Position numbers and translations under genes: made by a program
The notes under the pieces: model-generated
Databases searched by the model: none
Seen by the model: the letters and a program-made list of their open reading frames with translations, nothing else
Told to the model about the DNA's origin: nothing
In this document: in pieces, positions 29,045 to 38,528 of the stretch
How the letters are laid out: each line of letters starts with the position of its first letter
Position numbering within the stretch: position 1 is the first letter of the stretch
Assembly: GCA_030160035.1 (NCBI GenBank)
Contig: BSNO01000001.1
Span: 310,001 to 374,000 of the forward strand
Source of the DNA: Rhizobium albus
GTDB taxonomy: Bacteria; Pseudomonadota; Alphaproteobacteria; Rhizobiales; Rhizobiaceae
Reading direction: 5' to 3'
Length of the DNA: 64,000 nt

Positions 29045-30031
29045 CTATGTGGCGAGCGCCGCATCGATCCGGCTGTTGAGGAAGGTTTCTATCCGCTCCT
29101 GGCTCGCTTCGGCCAACTTCGTTTCGAAGCTCTGGAAGACGTGACAGCCGCCCGGCGCAATGGCGATCTCGGCCGTGTTGCCGGCAGCCAGCCAGCGGGC
29201 CGCCATGAAAAGCGTATCGTCGATCAAGAGGTCGGCGGTTCCGCAGGAAAACAAAGCCGGCGGCATGTCGACCAGGTCGGCAAAGAGCGGTGAAACGGCG
29301 GGATCGCGCCGGTCGATCGTTGCCGGCACGAAATTCTCGACGAATTTTTCCACGTCCCGGGTGTTGAGGATCAGCTTGTCGCTGCCCCAGTTCCTAACGC
29401 TCGGAGTAAGCGACAGATCAAAGCAGCCCGCCATGAGATTGGCGGCTGCGAATGGCGTCAGCTGGTACCGATCGCGCAAGGCCACGAGCGTGGCGACGGT
29501 AAGGTGTGCGCCGGCGGATTCGCCCCCGATGGCCAGAACGGAGCGGTCAAACTCCGAGCCGCCTTCACCGACGAGCCACAAGGCCGCGGTCAGGCAATCG
29601 TCGATGGCGGCAGGGAAGGGGTGTTCGGGCGCAAGACGGTAGTCGACCGACACAGCAGAAAGACCGGTTACTTCGACCAGGCGCCGCAAACGCAGGTCGT
29701 TCTCGCGCGCCGTTCCCATCACCCATCCACCGCCGTGAAAATGCAGATAGGTGCCACGCGGAGCGCGTGTCAGCGGATGCAGGATGCGCAGGCCGATCGG
29801 ATGTCCGTCATCGCCCTCAATGGTCTGCTCGATGGCATGGCGGTCGGGTGGCGGAAGTGGAAACGACCCGCGACCGGCAGCGCGCGCCTTCCTGATCTCC
29901 GGCAGGCTGAACGACCAGATGTCGGGTGCCGCAGCCAGCCGGGACAGGATGCTTGCGTTGAGATCCCGGGTTTCCCCGTCGATATTTTCGGGCGCGAAAA
30001 TGTCGGGACCTGGCCAGTCGACTGAAATCAT
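29045..30031 (-). CDS. Alpha/beta hydrolase fold-3 (hormone-sensitive lipase family)
   Basis: A 328-residue esterase. The oxyanion-hole motif is HFHGGGWVMG, the nucleophile elbow is IGGESAGAHL (Ser), and the Asp and His of the triad lie in LIDDTLFMA and APGGCHVFQSF. The HGGGW plus GESAG pair is typical of the HSL family, which act on short-chain esters. I start at the ATG at 30031 (MISVDWPGP), preceded by GAAGAGG; the open frame extends further upstream without similarity. The gene ends 3 bases from the convergent secreted-protein gene. Confidence 0.86.
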   Translation of the reverse strand: MISVDWPGPDIFAPENIDGETRDLNASILSRLAAAPDIWSFSLPEIRKARAAGRGSFPLPPPDRHAIEQTIEGDDGHPIGLRILHPLTRAPRGTYLHFHGGGWVMGTARENDLRLRRLVEVTGLSAVSVDYRLAPEHPFPAAIDDCLTAALWLVGEGGSEFDRSVLAIGGESAGAHLTVATLVALRDRYQLTPFAAANLMAGCFDLSLTPSVRNWGSDKLILNTRDVEKFVENFVPATIDRRDPAVSPLFADLVDMPPALFSCGTADLLIDDTLFMAARWLAAGNTAEIAIAPGGCHVFQSFETKLAEASQERIETFLNSRIDAALAT

Positions 30032-30124
30032 CACGCACGAACCTCTTCTCAAGACTGTCGTTTTGCCCGTCCTGCACCATATGGGTGCGGTCCAGGATGG
30101 CAATGGGCGCGTCGACGAGGAGAT

Positions 30125-30466
30125 ATGCAGTTGAGGATCATCATTGGACTTTTCGGACTCGCCTTCGGGTTGCTGATCGTTTGGGCGAGCCTGACGGGCG
30201 ATTTCTGGGCAACCGGCAGCTTCCTGACGTCTGACCCCTGGGGGATCGTGTCTCTGGTGGATCTCTATCTCGGCCTTATCCTGTTCGGCGTGATCATCGC
30301 GCTCGTCGAGCGAAGGCCTCTCGCCATCCTGTTGTGGTGCCTGCCGCTGCCTTTTCTCGGCAATCTCTGGACCGTGCTCTGGTTCGTTGTCCGTTGGCGT
30401 AAAATAAAAGAGTGGGCCGGCCATGCGGTTGCGTCCGTTCGTGGACAAGGGCAGAAAGCGCTTTGA
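30125..30466 (+). CDS. Small integral membrane protein, DUF1475-like
   Basis: A 113-residue protein with three hydrophobic segments (about 3-22, 41-61, 66-88), the last ending in the aromatic WTVLWFVVRWRK. The arrangement (a Trp-Ala-Ser motif after helix 1, then SDPWGIVSLVDLYLGLILF) is like the DUF1475 family. The ATG is preceded by GAGGAG four bases upstream. It is divergent from the hydrolase gene and followed 84 bases later by the response-regulator gene. Function unknown. Confidence 0.65.
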   Translation: MQLRIIIGLFGLAFGLLIVWASLTGDFWATGSFLTSDPWGIVSLVDLYLGLILFGVIIALVERRPLAILLWCLPLPFLGNLWTVLWFVVRWRKIKEWAGHAVASVRGQGQKAL

Positions 30467-30549
30467 GCGCAGGACGTTCGCGTCTAGCATGAGCGTCCAA
30501 TGTCGGCGCCCGGGCGGAGGTCTAACCGAAGCGCCGTCGGGAGGGGCAT

Positions 30550-31227
30550 TTGACATCGAACACCACAATCATCATCGCCGATGACCATCCGCTGTTTCGC
30601 GGTGCGTTGCGGCAGGCGCTCAACGGATTGGGCGAGGCGGTCGAGATCGTCGAATCCGGTGATTTCGATGCAACGCGGCAAGCGGTCATCGACCATCCCG
30701 ATGCCGACATCATGCTGCTCGATCTCGCCATGCCCGGCGTGAGCGGCCTGTCGGGCCTGATTTCCCTGCGCGCGGAATTCGTCAGCCTGCCGGTGGTCAT
30801 CGTGTCGGCTTCGGACGATGGGGCAACGATCCGCCGGGTGCTTGATCTCGGCGCCTCGGGCTTCATCCCGAAATCCGCGAGCATCGACGATATCCGGGCC
30901 GCCGTGCGGGCCGTGCTGGATGGCGAAGTTTGGGTTCCCGCCTCGATCGACGTGGCGGAAGAAGCCGACACCGAAGTGCAGGATCTCATTCGCCGCCTGC
31001 AGACGCTCACGCCCCAGCAGAGCCGAGTGCTCGGTATGCTGGCCGAAGGCTTGCTGAACAAGCAGATTGCCTACGAGCTCAGTGTGTCGGAAGCCACCAT
31101 CAAGGCCCATGTGTCCGCGGTGCTGCAGAAGCTCGGTGTCGACAGCCGAACACAGGCGGTCATCCAGCTGTCGCGCATCGGCATGGGCGGGTTGAACGCC
31201 CTGCCCGAAAGCGCCTCGACGCACTGA
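30550..31227 (+). CDS. LuxR/NarL-family response regulator
   Basis: A 225-residue two-component regulator. The receiver domain spans about 5-120: acidic pair near DDHPLF, the phosphorylated Asp in MLLDLAMPG, and Lys in IPKSASID. A LuxR-type helix-turn-helix follows at about 155-215 (LTPQQSRVLGMLAEGLLNKQIAYELSVSEATIKAHV). The start is TTG at 30550 with GAGGGG 5 bases upstream. Its stop is 4 bases from the convergent hybrid histidine kinase, its likely partner. Relatives of this pair regulate acetate and acetyl-CoA metabolism (CrbR/ErcR type). Confidence 0.9.
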   Translation: MTSNTTIIIADDHPLFRGALRQALNGLGEAVEIVESGDFDATRQAVIDHPDADIMLLDLAMPGVSGLSGLISLRAEFVSLPVVIVSASDDGATIRRVLDLGASGFIPKSASIDDIRAAVRAVLDGEVWVPASIDVAEEADTEVQDLIRRLQTLTPQQSRVLGMLAEGLLNKQIAYELSVSEATIKAHVSAVLQKLGVDSRTQAVIQLSRIGMGGLNALPESASTH

Positions 31228-31231
31228 TGCG

Positions 31232-34200
31232 TCATTCAGCCGCCTGACGACGCGCAGCGGCAATCCTGGTCAAAAACGCGCGCAGCGCTGCAGGCCGAAC
31301 CGGCTTGTTCTGGATGGCGATGCCTTCGGCGTCCGCCATGGTGCGCACCTCGACCGTCCGATCCGCCGTGACCATGAGCGCGGGAAGATCGGCCGCAAAG
31401 CGCTTGCGCAACCGGATGACTGCGCCGATCCCGTCGCCATCATCGAGATGATAGTCGACGATGAGCGCTTCGGGCACCGGATGGTTGGGCGAAAGCGCGT
31501 CGATCTCGGCGATCGAATGCAGGCCGGTGACCGAGCAGCCCCAGCCCGTGAGCAGGGTGATCATGCCTTCGGTAATGCGCTTTTCGTTGTCGAGCACAAG
31601 GACACGGAGACCGCCGAGGCTTGTCACGGGTCGTATATCGTGAACGCTGCTCTTTTCTGCCGATGTCGCACGGCTTGCCTTTTCCATCGGAACGGTGACG
31701 CGGAAATCGGTGCCGCGTCCGGACACGGAACTCAGGCTGACACGGTGATTGAGCACCCGCGCCATTCGATCGACGATGGAGAGACCGAGCCCGAGGCCAC
31801 TGGCTGTCCGGATACCTTCCTCAAGCCGCGCAAATTCCTTGAAGACGGTGCGGAATTTGGAGGACGGTATGCCGATGCCCGTATCGATCACCTGGATTTC
31901 GACATCCTTGCCCCGCCGGCGGGCGCCGACGACGACGCCGCCGCTCTTTGTGTATTTGAGTGCGTTCGAAACGAGATTCTGGATCAGGCGGCGCAGAAGG
32001 TTTGGGTCGGTGCGCACGACGAGCGATGTCTTCATGACCTTGAACCGCAGATTGCCGGCCGCAGCGACCGGCGCGAAGTCCGTCTCGATCCGGCGGAAGA
32101 GCTCGTCGAGCGCCACGACGGAGAAACGCGGCTTCATCGCCCCGGTGTCGAGGCGGGAAATGTCCAGCACCGCGCCGAGGATCGATTCCACGGAATCGAG
32201 CGAGGAATCGATGTTGGTGGCGAGATCGCGGTTTGCCGTGTCATCCAGACGTTCGACGAGCGCCGACGAATAGAGACGGGCGGCGTTGAGCGGCTGGAGA
32301 ATGTCGTGGCCGGCCGCCGCGAGGAAGCGGGTCTTGCCGATATTGGCTTCCTCTGCCGTCGCGCGGGCTTCCGCGAGTTCTTCGTTCACCTGCGTCAGCT
32401 CAAAGGTGCGCTCGGCAACGCGCTGCTCCAGCGTCTCGTTGATCTGCTTGAGGGCAAGATCGGCCTTCACGCGCTGGGTGATGTCGGCATAGGTGGTGAC
32501 GATGCCCTTATCGGGCATCGGGTTCGATCGGATTTCGATGATCCGGCCTAGGCTCGGCAATTCGAGCGCGAAGGCCTTGTCCATCACCATGAAGTCGGCA
32601 AGCACCTTGTCGGCCTGCTTCGGGTCGATGTCACCGCGCTCCTTCATGATCGCGATGATCTCGCGCAGCGGAAACCCGACCTGCCCGACGGCTTCGGGCA
32701 AACCGAGCAGATCGCGAAAACGGGTGTTCCAGACGGTCAGCCGGCTCAGATGATCGAAGACCGTGATGCCCTGGTCCATCTGGCCGAGCGCCGTCTGCAG
32801 CAGGTCGCGATTGTACTGCAGGGCCTCCGACGCCTCGTCGAGAAGCCTCGCCGTGGCGGCCGATGTGTCGTCATGCTTCTGGAACAGGAGCGAGAGCACG
32901 AGCCGCGAGGACGCGGAGCCGATTGCGCTGCCCAGAAGCTGTTCCGCAAAACGCACCAGGCCCATGTCGACGGCGGATTGGGGCTCCAGCCAACGACCGG
33001 TGGTCGTCTCGTAGGTGTGGAACGAGCGTTCGGTCCGCCGCTCGCCCAGATAACGCGCGATCGTTGCCTTCAGGTCCTTGACGGTTACCTTCGTGGACCA
33101 GCGGCCGGAAGCTGGGTTTGCCAGTGACCGCTGCGGAATGAAGACGTTCGCCTGCAGCCGTTCAAGCGGCTTGAGATCGCGCGACAACGAGCCCACGACG
33201 TAAAGCACGATGTTGAGCCCGAGGCTGAGCACCGTTGCGTTCAGCAGCGGATCGGCCATGGCCGGCGACGTGGCTTCCATTCCCGGAAGGAGGAAACTCA
33301 GGATTTGGGCCGACAGCATGGTCTGCTCCGGCCCGCCAAGGCTCGGGATGAAGAGGAGATAGAACCAGACCAGCGTGCCGCCGATGAGGCCGGCCACGAC
33401 GCCTCGGGCATTCGCACCGCGCCAGATGAGACCGCCGAACAGCGCCGGGGCGAGCTGGGCGATCGCCGCGAACGACAGGAGGCCGATCGACGCCAGGCCT
33501 CCGCTGACATCCGATGCGCGGAAATAGCAGTAACCGAGAAAGACCGTGAAGAAGATGGCGGTTCGGCGGATTCGCAGGATGGTCAGGGAGGCGTCGCGGC
33601 CGGCGATCGAGCGGCGGAACGAGCTTTGACGCAACAACACCGGCATTACAATGTCGTTGGAGATCATGATCGAGATCGCCACGGAGGCGACGATGACCAT
33701 GGCGGTTGCGGCGGAAAATCCGCCGATGAAGGTGATGAGCGTGAGCTCTGGTACGTCGAAGGCAAGCGGCAGGGAAAGCAGATAAAGATCCGCGTCGCCG
33801 CCGCCATCGAAGACGATGAGGCCGGCGAGCGCTACCGGCAGTACGAAGAGATTGATCGCGATCAGATAGGCCGGGAAGAGGAAGGCTGCCGTCTTCAGTT
33901 CGTCGTGGGTACGGTTTTCCACGACGGTCACATGAAACTGGCGCGGCAGGAGAATGATCGCGAAGGCCGAGAGCACGGTCAGCAGGAGCCATCGGCCGAG
34001 CGACGTTTCATAGGCCATGGCCTCCACGGCCTGCGCGTTTATCTGCGCCGCCTCGAATAGGGCCCCCGGAGAATCGAAGATCCAGTAGACGACGAAGAGG
34101 CCCACCATGGTGAAGGCGATGAGCTTGACGACGGATTCCATGGCGATAGCGAGGATCAGGCCGTCCTGGTGCTCGGTCGCGTCCGTGTGACGGGTCCCGA

Positions 34201-34738
34201 AGATCACGGCGAAGACGGCGAGCATTCCGGCGACGACCAGCGAGATTTCGGTGACGAGGAAGGACTCGCGGATGCCGTCGGCGCCGTTTGCATTGACGAT
34301 GGCTGTCACGCTGCTGGAGACGGCTTTCAACTGAAGGGCGATATAGGGAACGGCGCTGATGACGGCGATGAGGGCGACGATGCCTGCCACAAGCGGGTTC
34401 TTGCCGTAGCGCGCGGCGATGAAATCCGCGATTGACGTGATCTTTTCGGCTTTGGCGAGGCGCACGATGCGGCGGATGACCGGAAAGCCGATCGTGAACA
34501 TCAGGATTGGGCCGATATAGATCCCGAGAAATTCGAGACCGCGCTCCGTCGCCAAGCCAACGGAGCCGAAATAGGTCCAGGATGTGCAATAAATTGCGAG
34601 GCTCAGCGCGAAAATGACAGGCCGGCCGGCAAGCCGTCGCTTGGGGCGCATGCCGATCTTGTCGCCATAGGTCGCAATGGCGAAAAGCAGCAGCATGTAA
34701 AACAGCGCCGAACAGAAAATGACCCAGCCGGCGACCAT
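31232..34738 (-). CDS. SLC5-domain hybrid sensor histidine kinase/response regulator (NahK/ErcS'/CrbS-like)
   Basis: An 1168-residue inner-membrane kinase. Residues about 1-560 look like a sodium:solute symporter (SLC5) domain with some 13 helices (LSLAIYCTSWTYFGSVGLA, ARYGKNPLVAGIVALIAVISAVPYIALQLKA). A PAS-like region and a coiled coil (LEQRVAERTFELTQVNEEL) lead to the HisKA domain with the phosphorylated His in FLAAAGHDILQPLNAARL, the HATPase with GTGIGIP-type N box and GLGLGLSI, and a C-terminal receiver (LVLDNE, Asp in LIVDYHLDDG). The fusion of transporter and kinase is characteristic of CrbS/NahK-type sensors. It converges with the LuxR regulator gene. Confidence 0.92.
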   Translation of the reverse strand: MVAGWVIFCSALFYMLLLFAIATYGDKIGMRPKRRLAGRPVIFALSLAIYCTSWTYFGSVGLATERGLEFLGIYIGPILMFTIGFPVIRRIVRLAKAEKITSIADFIAARYGKNPLVAGIVALIAVISAVPYIALQLKAVSSSVTAIVNANGADGIRESFLVTEISLVVAGMLAVFAVIFGTRHTDATEHQDGLILAIAMESVVKLIAFTMVGLFVVYWIFDSPGALFEAAQINAQAVEAMAYETSLGRWLLLTVLSAFAIILLPRQFHVTVVENRTHDELKTAAFLFPAYLIAINLFVLPVALAGLIVFDGGGDADLYLLSLPLAFDVPELTLITFIGGFSAATAMVIVASVAISIMISNDIVMPVLLRQSSFRRSIAGRDASLTILRIRRTAIFFTVFLGYCYFRASDVSGGLASIGLLSFAAIAQLAPALFGGLIWRGANARGVVAGLIGGTLVWFYLLFIPSLGGPEQTMLSAQILSFLLPGMEATSPAMADPLLNATVLSLGLNIVLYVVGSLSRDLKPLERLQANVFIPQRSLANPASGRWSTKVTVKDLKATIARYLGERRTERSFHTYETTTGRWLEPQSAVDMGLVRFAEQLLGSAIGSASSRLVLSLLFQKHDDTSAATARLLDEASEALQYNRDLLQTALGQMDQGITVFDHLSRLTVWNTRFRDLLGLPEAVGQVGFPLREIIAIMKERGDIDPKQADKVLADFMVMDKAFALELPSLGRIIEIRSNPMPDKGIVTTYADITQRVKADLALKQINETLEQRVAERTFELTQVNEELAEARATAEEANIGKTRFLAAAGHDILQPLNAARLYSSALVERLDDTANRDLATNIDSSLDSVESILGAVLDISRLDTGAMKPRFSVVALDELFRRIETDFAPVAAAGNLRFKVMKTSLVVRTDPNLLRRLIQNLVSNALKYTKSGGVVVGARRRGKDVEIQVIDTGIGIPSSKFRTVFKEFARLEEGIRTASGLGLGLSIVDRMARVLNHRVSLSSVSGRGTDFRVTVPMEKASRATSAEKSSVHDIRPVTSLGGLRVLVLDNEKRITEGMITLLTGWGCSVTGLHSIAEIDALSPNHPVPEALIVDYHLDDGDGIGAVIRLRKRFAADLPALMVTADRTVEVRTMADAEGIAIQNKPVRPAALRAFLTRIAAARRQAAE

Positions 34739-34969
34739 TCAACCTCCCCAATCGCCTCGTCGTCATAAACGGAAAGGCCGTCGATGACGACATGAAAGCA
34801 TAGCGCGATCGATACGCTGCGCAAATCATGCGAAAGACGGTGCGCAACGCCTGCCACATGCGTGCAATCGTGTCGCAGTGCACCATGAGTTGTGCTAATT
34901 CTGGGCGATGCCGGCTTCAGCACGCCGGCTTGGCCGAGGGGTTTCCGGCCGCCAATTGGAGGGTGTCAT

Positions 34970-35383
34970 ATGCTGAACGAGTTCAAGGAGTTCATTGCCC
35001 GCGGAAACGTCATGGACCTGGCGGTCGGTGTCATCATCGGCGGCGCTTTCGGTCTGATCGTCTCTTCCGTCGTCGATGACATCGTCATGCCCATCGTCGG
35101 AGCGATCCTGGGATCGGGCGTCGATTTCTCGAACTACTTTCTGCCGCTCTCCTCGGACGTCACCGCAAACACGCTTGCAGCTGCGCGCGAGCAGGGCGCG
35201 GTGCTCGCCTACGGGAATTTCGTCACCGTCATCTTCAACTTCCTAATCCTCGCCTTCATCATCTTCCTTATGGTGAAGGGCGTGAACCGGCTTCGCCGCA
35301 AGCAGGAAGACCCGGCTGTCGCAAGTGCGCCGCCTGCAGACATCCTGCTTCTGACCGAGATCCGGGACCTCCTGAAGAAGTAG
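34970..35383 (+). CDS. mscL: Large-conductance mechanosensitive channel MscL
   Basis: A 137-residue homopentameric channel that opens on membrane tension to release osmolytes. Helix 1 ([23 protein letters not shown]) includes the pore-lining segment, the periplasmic loop is somewhat long, and helix 2 ([26 protein letters not shown]) is followed by the cytoplasmic helix ([13 protein letters not shown]). The ATG at 34970 has TTGGAGGG 6 bases upstream. It is divergent from the kinase gene; 231 bases lie between them. Confidence 0.95.
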   Translation: MLNEFKEFIARGNVMDLAVGVIIGGAFGLIVSSVVDDIVMPIVGAILGSGVDFSNYFLPLSSDVTANTLAAAREQGAVLAYGNFVTVIFNFLILAFIIFLMVKGVNRLRRKQEDPAVASAPPADILLLTEIRDLLKK

Positions 35384-35484
35384 GTCTCGTCCATCATCAG
35401 CATCGATCCGTCGATCAGTGCTTATGACGTGTGCCCCGCCTCGAATCGCGATAGGCAGTGCCGATCAAGAGGCGGAGCACCTTC

Positions 35485-36651
35485 ATGTCCCTCATGGACC
35501 ATCTGAGCCCGATCGCGCATTCTGTGCCGGAAAGCGGGATCGTCGAAGTCGTCAATCATGGGCGCAGCCGTGAAGGGCTGATTGCGCTCTGGGTGGGCGA
35601 AGGCGACCAACCGACCCCGGCATTCATCTCCGACGCGGCGTCGGCCTCGCTGACGCGCGGCGAGACCTTCTACACCTGGCAGCGCGGCATCCCCAATCTG
35701 CGCCAGGAATTGGCGAGCTATCATTCCAGGCATTTCGGCGCATCGTTTGATGCCAACGAGTTCTACGTCACCGTTTCCGGCATGCAGGCAATCCGCATCG
35801 GCCTGGAGGCGATCGTTCCGGCAGGATCCGAGGTGCTCTATCTATCGCCGGCCTGGCCGAACTTCCCCGCCGCAGTCACCATCAGCGGGTCGCAACCGGT
35901 GCCGGTGCTGCTTGAATTTACCGAGCGTGGCTGGAGCCTCGATCTCGGCAGGCTCGAAGCCTCCATCACGCCGCGCACCAAGGCGATCTTCGTCAACTCA
36001 CCCTCCAACCCGACCGGCTGGACCGCTTCTGCCGACGACCTGAGACAGATCCTCGATCTCGCCCGGCGTCATGGTCTGTGGATCATGGCGGACGAAATCT
36101 ACTCGCGCTTCTATTATGCCGGTGGCCGTGCACCGTCGTTCTTCGACATCCGGGAAGAGGGCGACCGCATTCTCTTCGTCAACTCCTTTTCCAAGAACTG
36201 GGCGATGACCGGCTGGCGGATGGGATGGATCACGGCGCCGCCGGAAATGGGCCAGGTGCTGGAGAACCTCATCCAGTACGCGACGTCGGGCGTGCCGCAT
36301 TTCCTGCAGCAGGGCGCTGCGGCAGCGCTCGAACACGGCGACGGTTTCGTGGACGAACAGGTCGAGCGGGCGCGGCAGGCACGCGATCTCTTCTGCGATG
36401 CCCTGCTGGCCACCAACCGCGTGCGCCTCGTGAAGCCGGATGGTGCCTTCTACGCGTTCTTCGCGATCGACGGCATCGCCGACCCGAGGCGGGCTGCACT
36501 CGACATCGTCGACAGCACGGCAGTCGGGCTTGCGCCGGGCACGGCATTCGGTGCTGGAGGCTCGCCTTTCTTCCGCGCCTGCTTCCTGCGCCGCCTTGAT
36601 CATGTGACGCAGGCTGCCGACCGGTTGCAGGCGTTCATCGCCGACCGCTGA
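35485..36651 (+). CDS. PLP-dependent class I/II aminotransferase
   Basis: A 388-residue fold-type I aminotransferase. The pyridoxal phosphate lysine lies in FSKNWAMTGWRMGW, the substrate/cofactor loop in NSPSNPTGW, and the Asp that holds the pyridine nitrogen in IMADEIYSRF. Both halves have the standard length. The substrate is unknown; the family includes aspartate, kynurenine and aromatic transaminases. I chose the ATG at 35485 since GGAGCACC lies just upstream; an in-frame ATG lies at 35458. It lies alone between mscL and the porin gene. Confidence 0.88.
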   Translation: MSLMDHLSPIAHSVPESGIVEVVNHGRSREGLIALWVGEGDQPTPAFISDAASASLTRGETFYTWQRGIPNLRQELASYHSRHFGASFDANEFYVTVSGMQAIRIGLEAIVPAGSEVLYLSPAWPNFPAAVTISGSQPVPVLLEFTERGWSLDLGRLEASITPRTKAIFVNSPSNPTGWTASADDLRQILDLARRHGLWIMADEIYSRFYYAGGRAPSFFDIREEGDRILFVNSFSKNWAMTGWRMGWITAPPEMGQVLENLIQYATSGVPHFLQQGAAAALEHGDGFVDEQVERARQARDLFCDALLATNRVRLVKPDGAFYAFFAIDGIADPRRAALDIVDSTAVGLAPGTAFGAGGSPFFRACFLRRLDHVTQAADRLQAFIADR

Positions 36652-36817
36652 CGTCTGGCAAACCTCCCTTCCAAAGCTTGTTGCAACTTCGCCACAGCGT
36701 TGAAATCGTGGAGAAGTTGAACTGGATCGTAAAGGATTGGTTCATATTTTCGGCGATAGTGGCGCCATGGAATTCGCGCGATCCACTCCCCCAACCGGGT
36801 CGCCTATGGAGAAGACA

Positions 36818-37420
36818 ATGAAGCACATCATCGCAATCGCACTTGCCTCCACCGTCATGTCCGCATCGGCATTTGCAGCCGACGCCATCGTCTACAACGA
36901 GCCTGCTCCGGCAAGCGCTCCGATGATCGCCCCCGGCTTCGACTGGACCGGTCCGTATATCGGTATCCAGGCTGGTTATGCCTGGGCTGATCTGGACAAT
37001 ATCCCAGGTGTTGGGTCGGCTGACGCCGACGGTGTTCTCGGCGGTTTCCATGCCGGTTACAATTACGACTTCGGCGGCTTCGTCGTCGGCGGTGAGCTCG
37101 ATTACGACTTCGCCAACGTCGAGATCGATGGTGGTCTCGGTGAAATCGACGGCGTTGCCCGCGCCAAGTTGCGCGCCGGTGCCGATCTCGGCCAGGTGCT
37201 CGTCTACGGCACGGCCGGCGGTGCTTACGCAACTGCAGACACCGTCCTCGGCGATTTCAGCGACTTCGGCTGGCTCGTGGGCGCTGGCGTAGACTTCGCC
37301 GCAACCGACAAGATCATCGTCGGTGCCGAGTATCTCTACCACGACTTCTCGGACTTCGATAACACCGGTCTCGACGTCAACGTCCACACTCTGAAGGCCA
37401 AGGCATCCTTCAAGTTCTGA
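36818..37420 (+). CDS. Outer membrane beta-barrel protein (Omp25/Omp31-like)
   Basis: A 200-residue outer membrane protein with a signal peptide (KHIIAIALASTVMSASAFA, cleavage near residue 20). The mature protein starts with FDWTGPYIGIQAGYAWADL and has alternating hydrophobic strand residues (GGFHAGYNYDFGGFVVGGELDYDFA) ending in a C-terminal phenylalanine, as in eight-stranded porin-like barrels of Brucella and rhizobia. I start at the ATG at 36818, with GGAG 7 bases upstream, and not at the ATG 12 bases earlier. It has its own strong terminator 25 bases after the stop. Confidence 0.88.
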   Translation: MKHIIAIALASTVMSASAFAADAIVYNEPAPASAPMIAPGFDWTGPYIGIQAGYAWADLDNIPGVGSADADGVLGGFHAGYNYDFGGFVVGGELDYDFANVEIDGGLGEIDGVARAKLRAGADLGQVLVYGTAGGAYATADTVLGDFSDFGWLVGAGVDFAATDKIIVGAEYLYHDFSDFDNTGLDVNVHTLKAKASFKF

Positions 37421-37445
37421 TTGCTTCCAGCGACAGCGCTACAAG

Positions 37446-37475
37446 AAGAGGGGCGAGCGCTGGCTCGCCCCTCTT
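37446..37475. terminator. Strong terminator after the first porin gene
   Basis: AAGAGGGGCGAGC (37446-37458) pairs over 13 bases with GCTCGCCCCTCTT (37463-37475) around GCTG. T-rich sequence follows on the plus strand and A-rich before it, so it may also stop the convergent minus-strand gene that ends at 37537. Confidence 0.9.
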
Positions 37476-37536
37476 TGCATATCGGCGACTGAGTGTTTGA
37501 CCGGTTCGGCTGCCGCCCTGCATTCGCATGGCGATC

Positions 37537-38292
37537 TCAGACCGGCTGGGCTCCGGTGTTTTCGTCGATCGCACCCTTTGCCACCAGTGCCTGATAGTTT
37601 CTCATCTTGCTGCGACATTGCGCGATGGCGAACCGCTTCAGGAGGGTATTGATGCCCGTGCTGAAGGATTTGAGCTTCAGCAGGCTGTCATCCCCCCAGC
37701 CATCCACCATGAAACACGCATAACCATCACCTCGCCGTGCACAGCAGATGTTCTGCGGCGTCAGATCACTGACGACGATGGATGCCGCCAGCACCTTGCG
37801 GAAGAAGTCTTCAACTGCCTGCTCGGCAGCGGGGTTGAACGTCTTGCGCAGGATCATCTGGCGGACATCCGGCGCAAGCGTGCCATCGTCATCGCGCACG
37901 ATGCCGACGACCAGCCCTGGCCCAAGATTGGTTTCCAGAAGCCCGCGGATCGGCGTCATGAAATCCGGGTAGCCGCCGAGTGCATAAAGAGCGAACTGCT
38001 CGCGCAACTCGTCGATCTGCATGGAATGAGCGCCGGAGCGATAGAAATACCGCTTCCAGCCCTGGAAGGGACGGGTCCAGTTCTTCAGGTCCGGGCGAAC
38101 GATCTTGATGCAGCAACTGGGATCGCCGGGGTGATGAAACACCCGCCGCTTCGTGCCCTGGCCGATGAGAGGCACATCGGTCAGGTCGAGCACATCGTGA
38201 TGGCTGCTGGACAAAATCGCGGTTCTCTCCGGCGGGAACAAGGTGGTGGACGAGGATTTGCCCGTCATTGAGCCAAAAAGCTCATGCGTCAA
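37537..38292 (-). CDS. YrbL-like (PhoP network) protein
   Basis: A 251-residue cytoplasmic protein resembling E. coli YrbL, a kinase-fold protein. Visible features are PLIGQGTKRRVFHHPGDPSCCIKIV, a glycine-rich loop and Lys like that of kinases, then SDLTPQNICC (in place of the catalytic HxDxxxxN) and MVDGWGDDSLLKL (in place of DFG). Whether it phosphorylates anything is unknown, and the divergent motifs leave it open. E. coli yrbL is a PhoP target. It is convergent with the porin gene. Confidence 0.75.
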   Translation of the reverse strand: MTHELFGSMTGKSSSTTLFPPERTAILSSSHHDVLDLTDVPLIGQGTKRRVFHHPGDPSCCIKIVRPDLKNWTRPFQGWKRYFYRSGAHSMQIDELREQFALYALGGYPDFMTPIRGLLETNLGPGLVVGIVRDDDGTLAPDVRQMILRKTFNPAAEQAVEDFFRKVLAASIVVSDLTPQNICCARRGDGYACFMVDGWGDDSLLKLKSFSTGINTLLKRFAIAQCRSKMRNYQALVAKGAIDENTGAQPV

Positions 38293-38528
38293 GGCAATCG
38301 CGTCGACGACGAGGCTGCATCTGTCCCGTGGGCGCTGGAAAAATTTATCGTTCTTCGTCCGTTACGCTTTGAATCATCCTGTGTCGCCGGCGCATGGCGG
38401 GCAAATTTTCCGTGGGGTGACGCAGGAGCCGGAAAAGTTCTCGGAGACCCTGTCCTCCCGGTTTGTCAAAAAGCGCCCGGGCTCATATTTAGCCTTCAAG
38501 TTTTCCTTGCTTATTGTCGGAGTTCACA

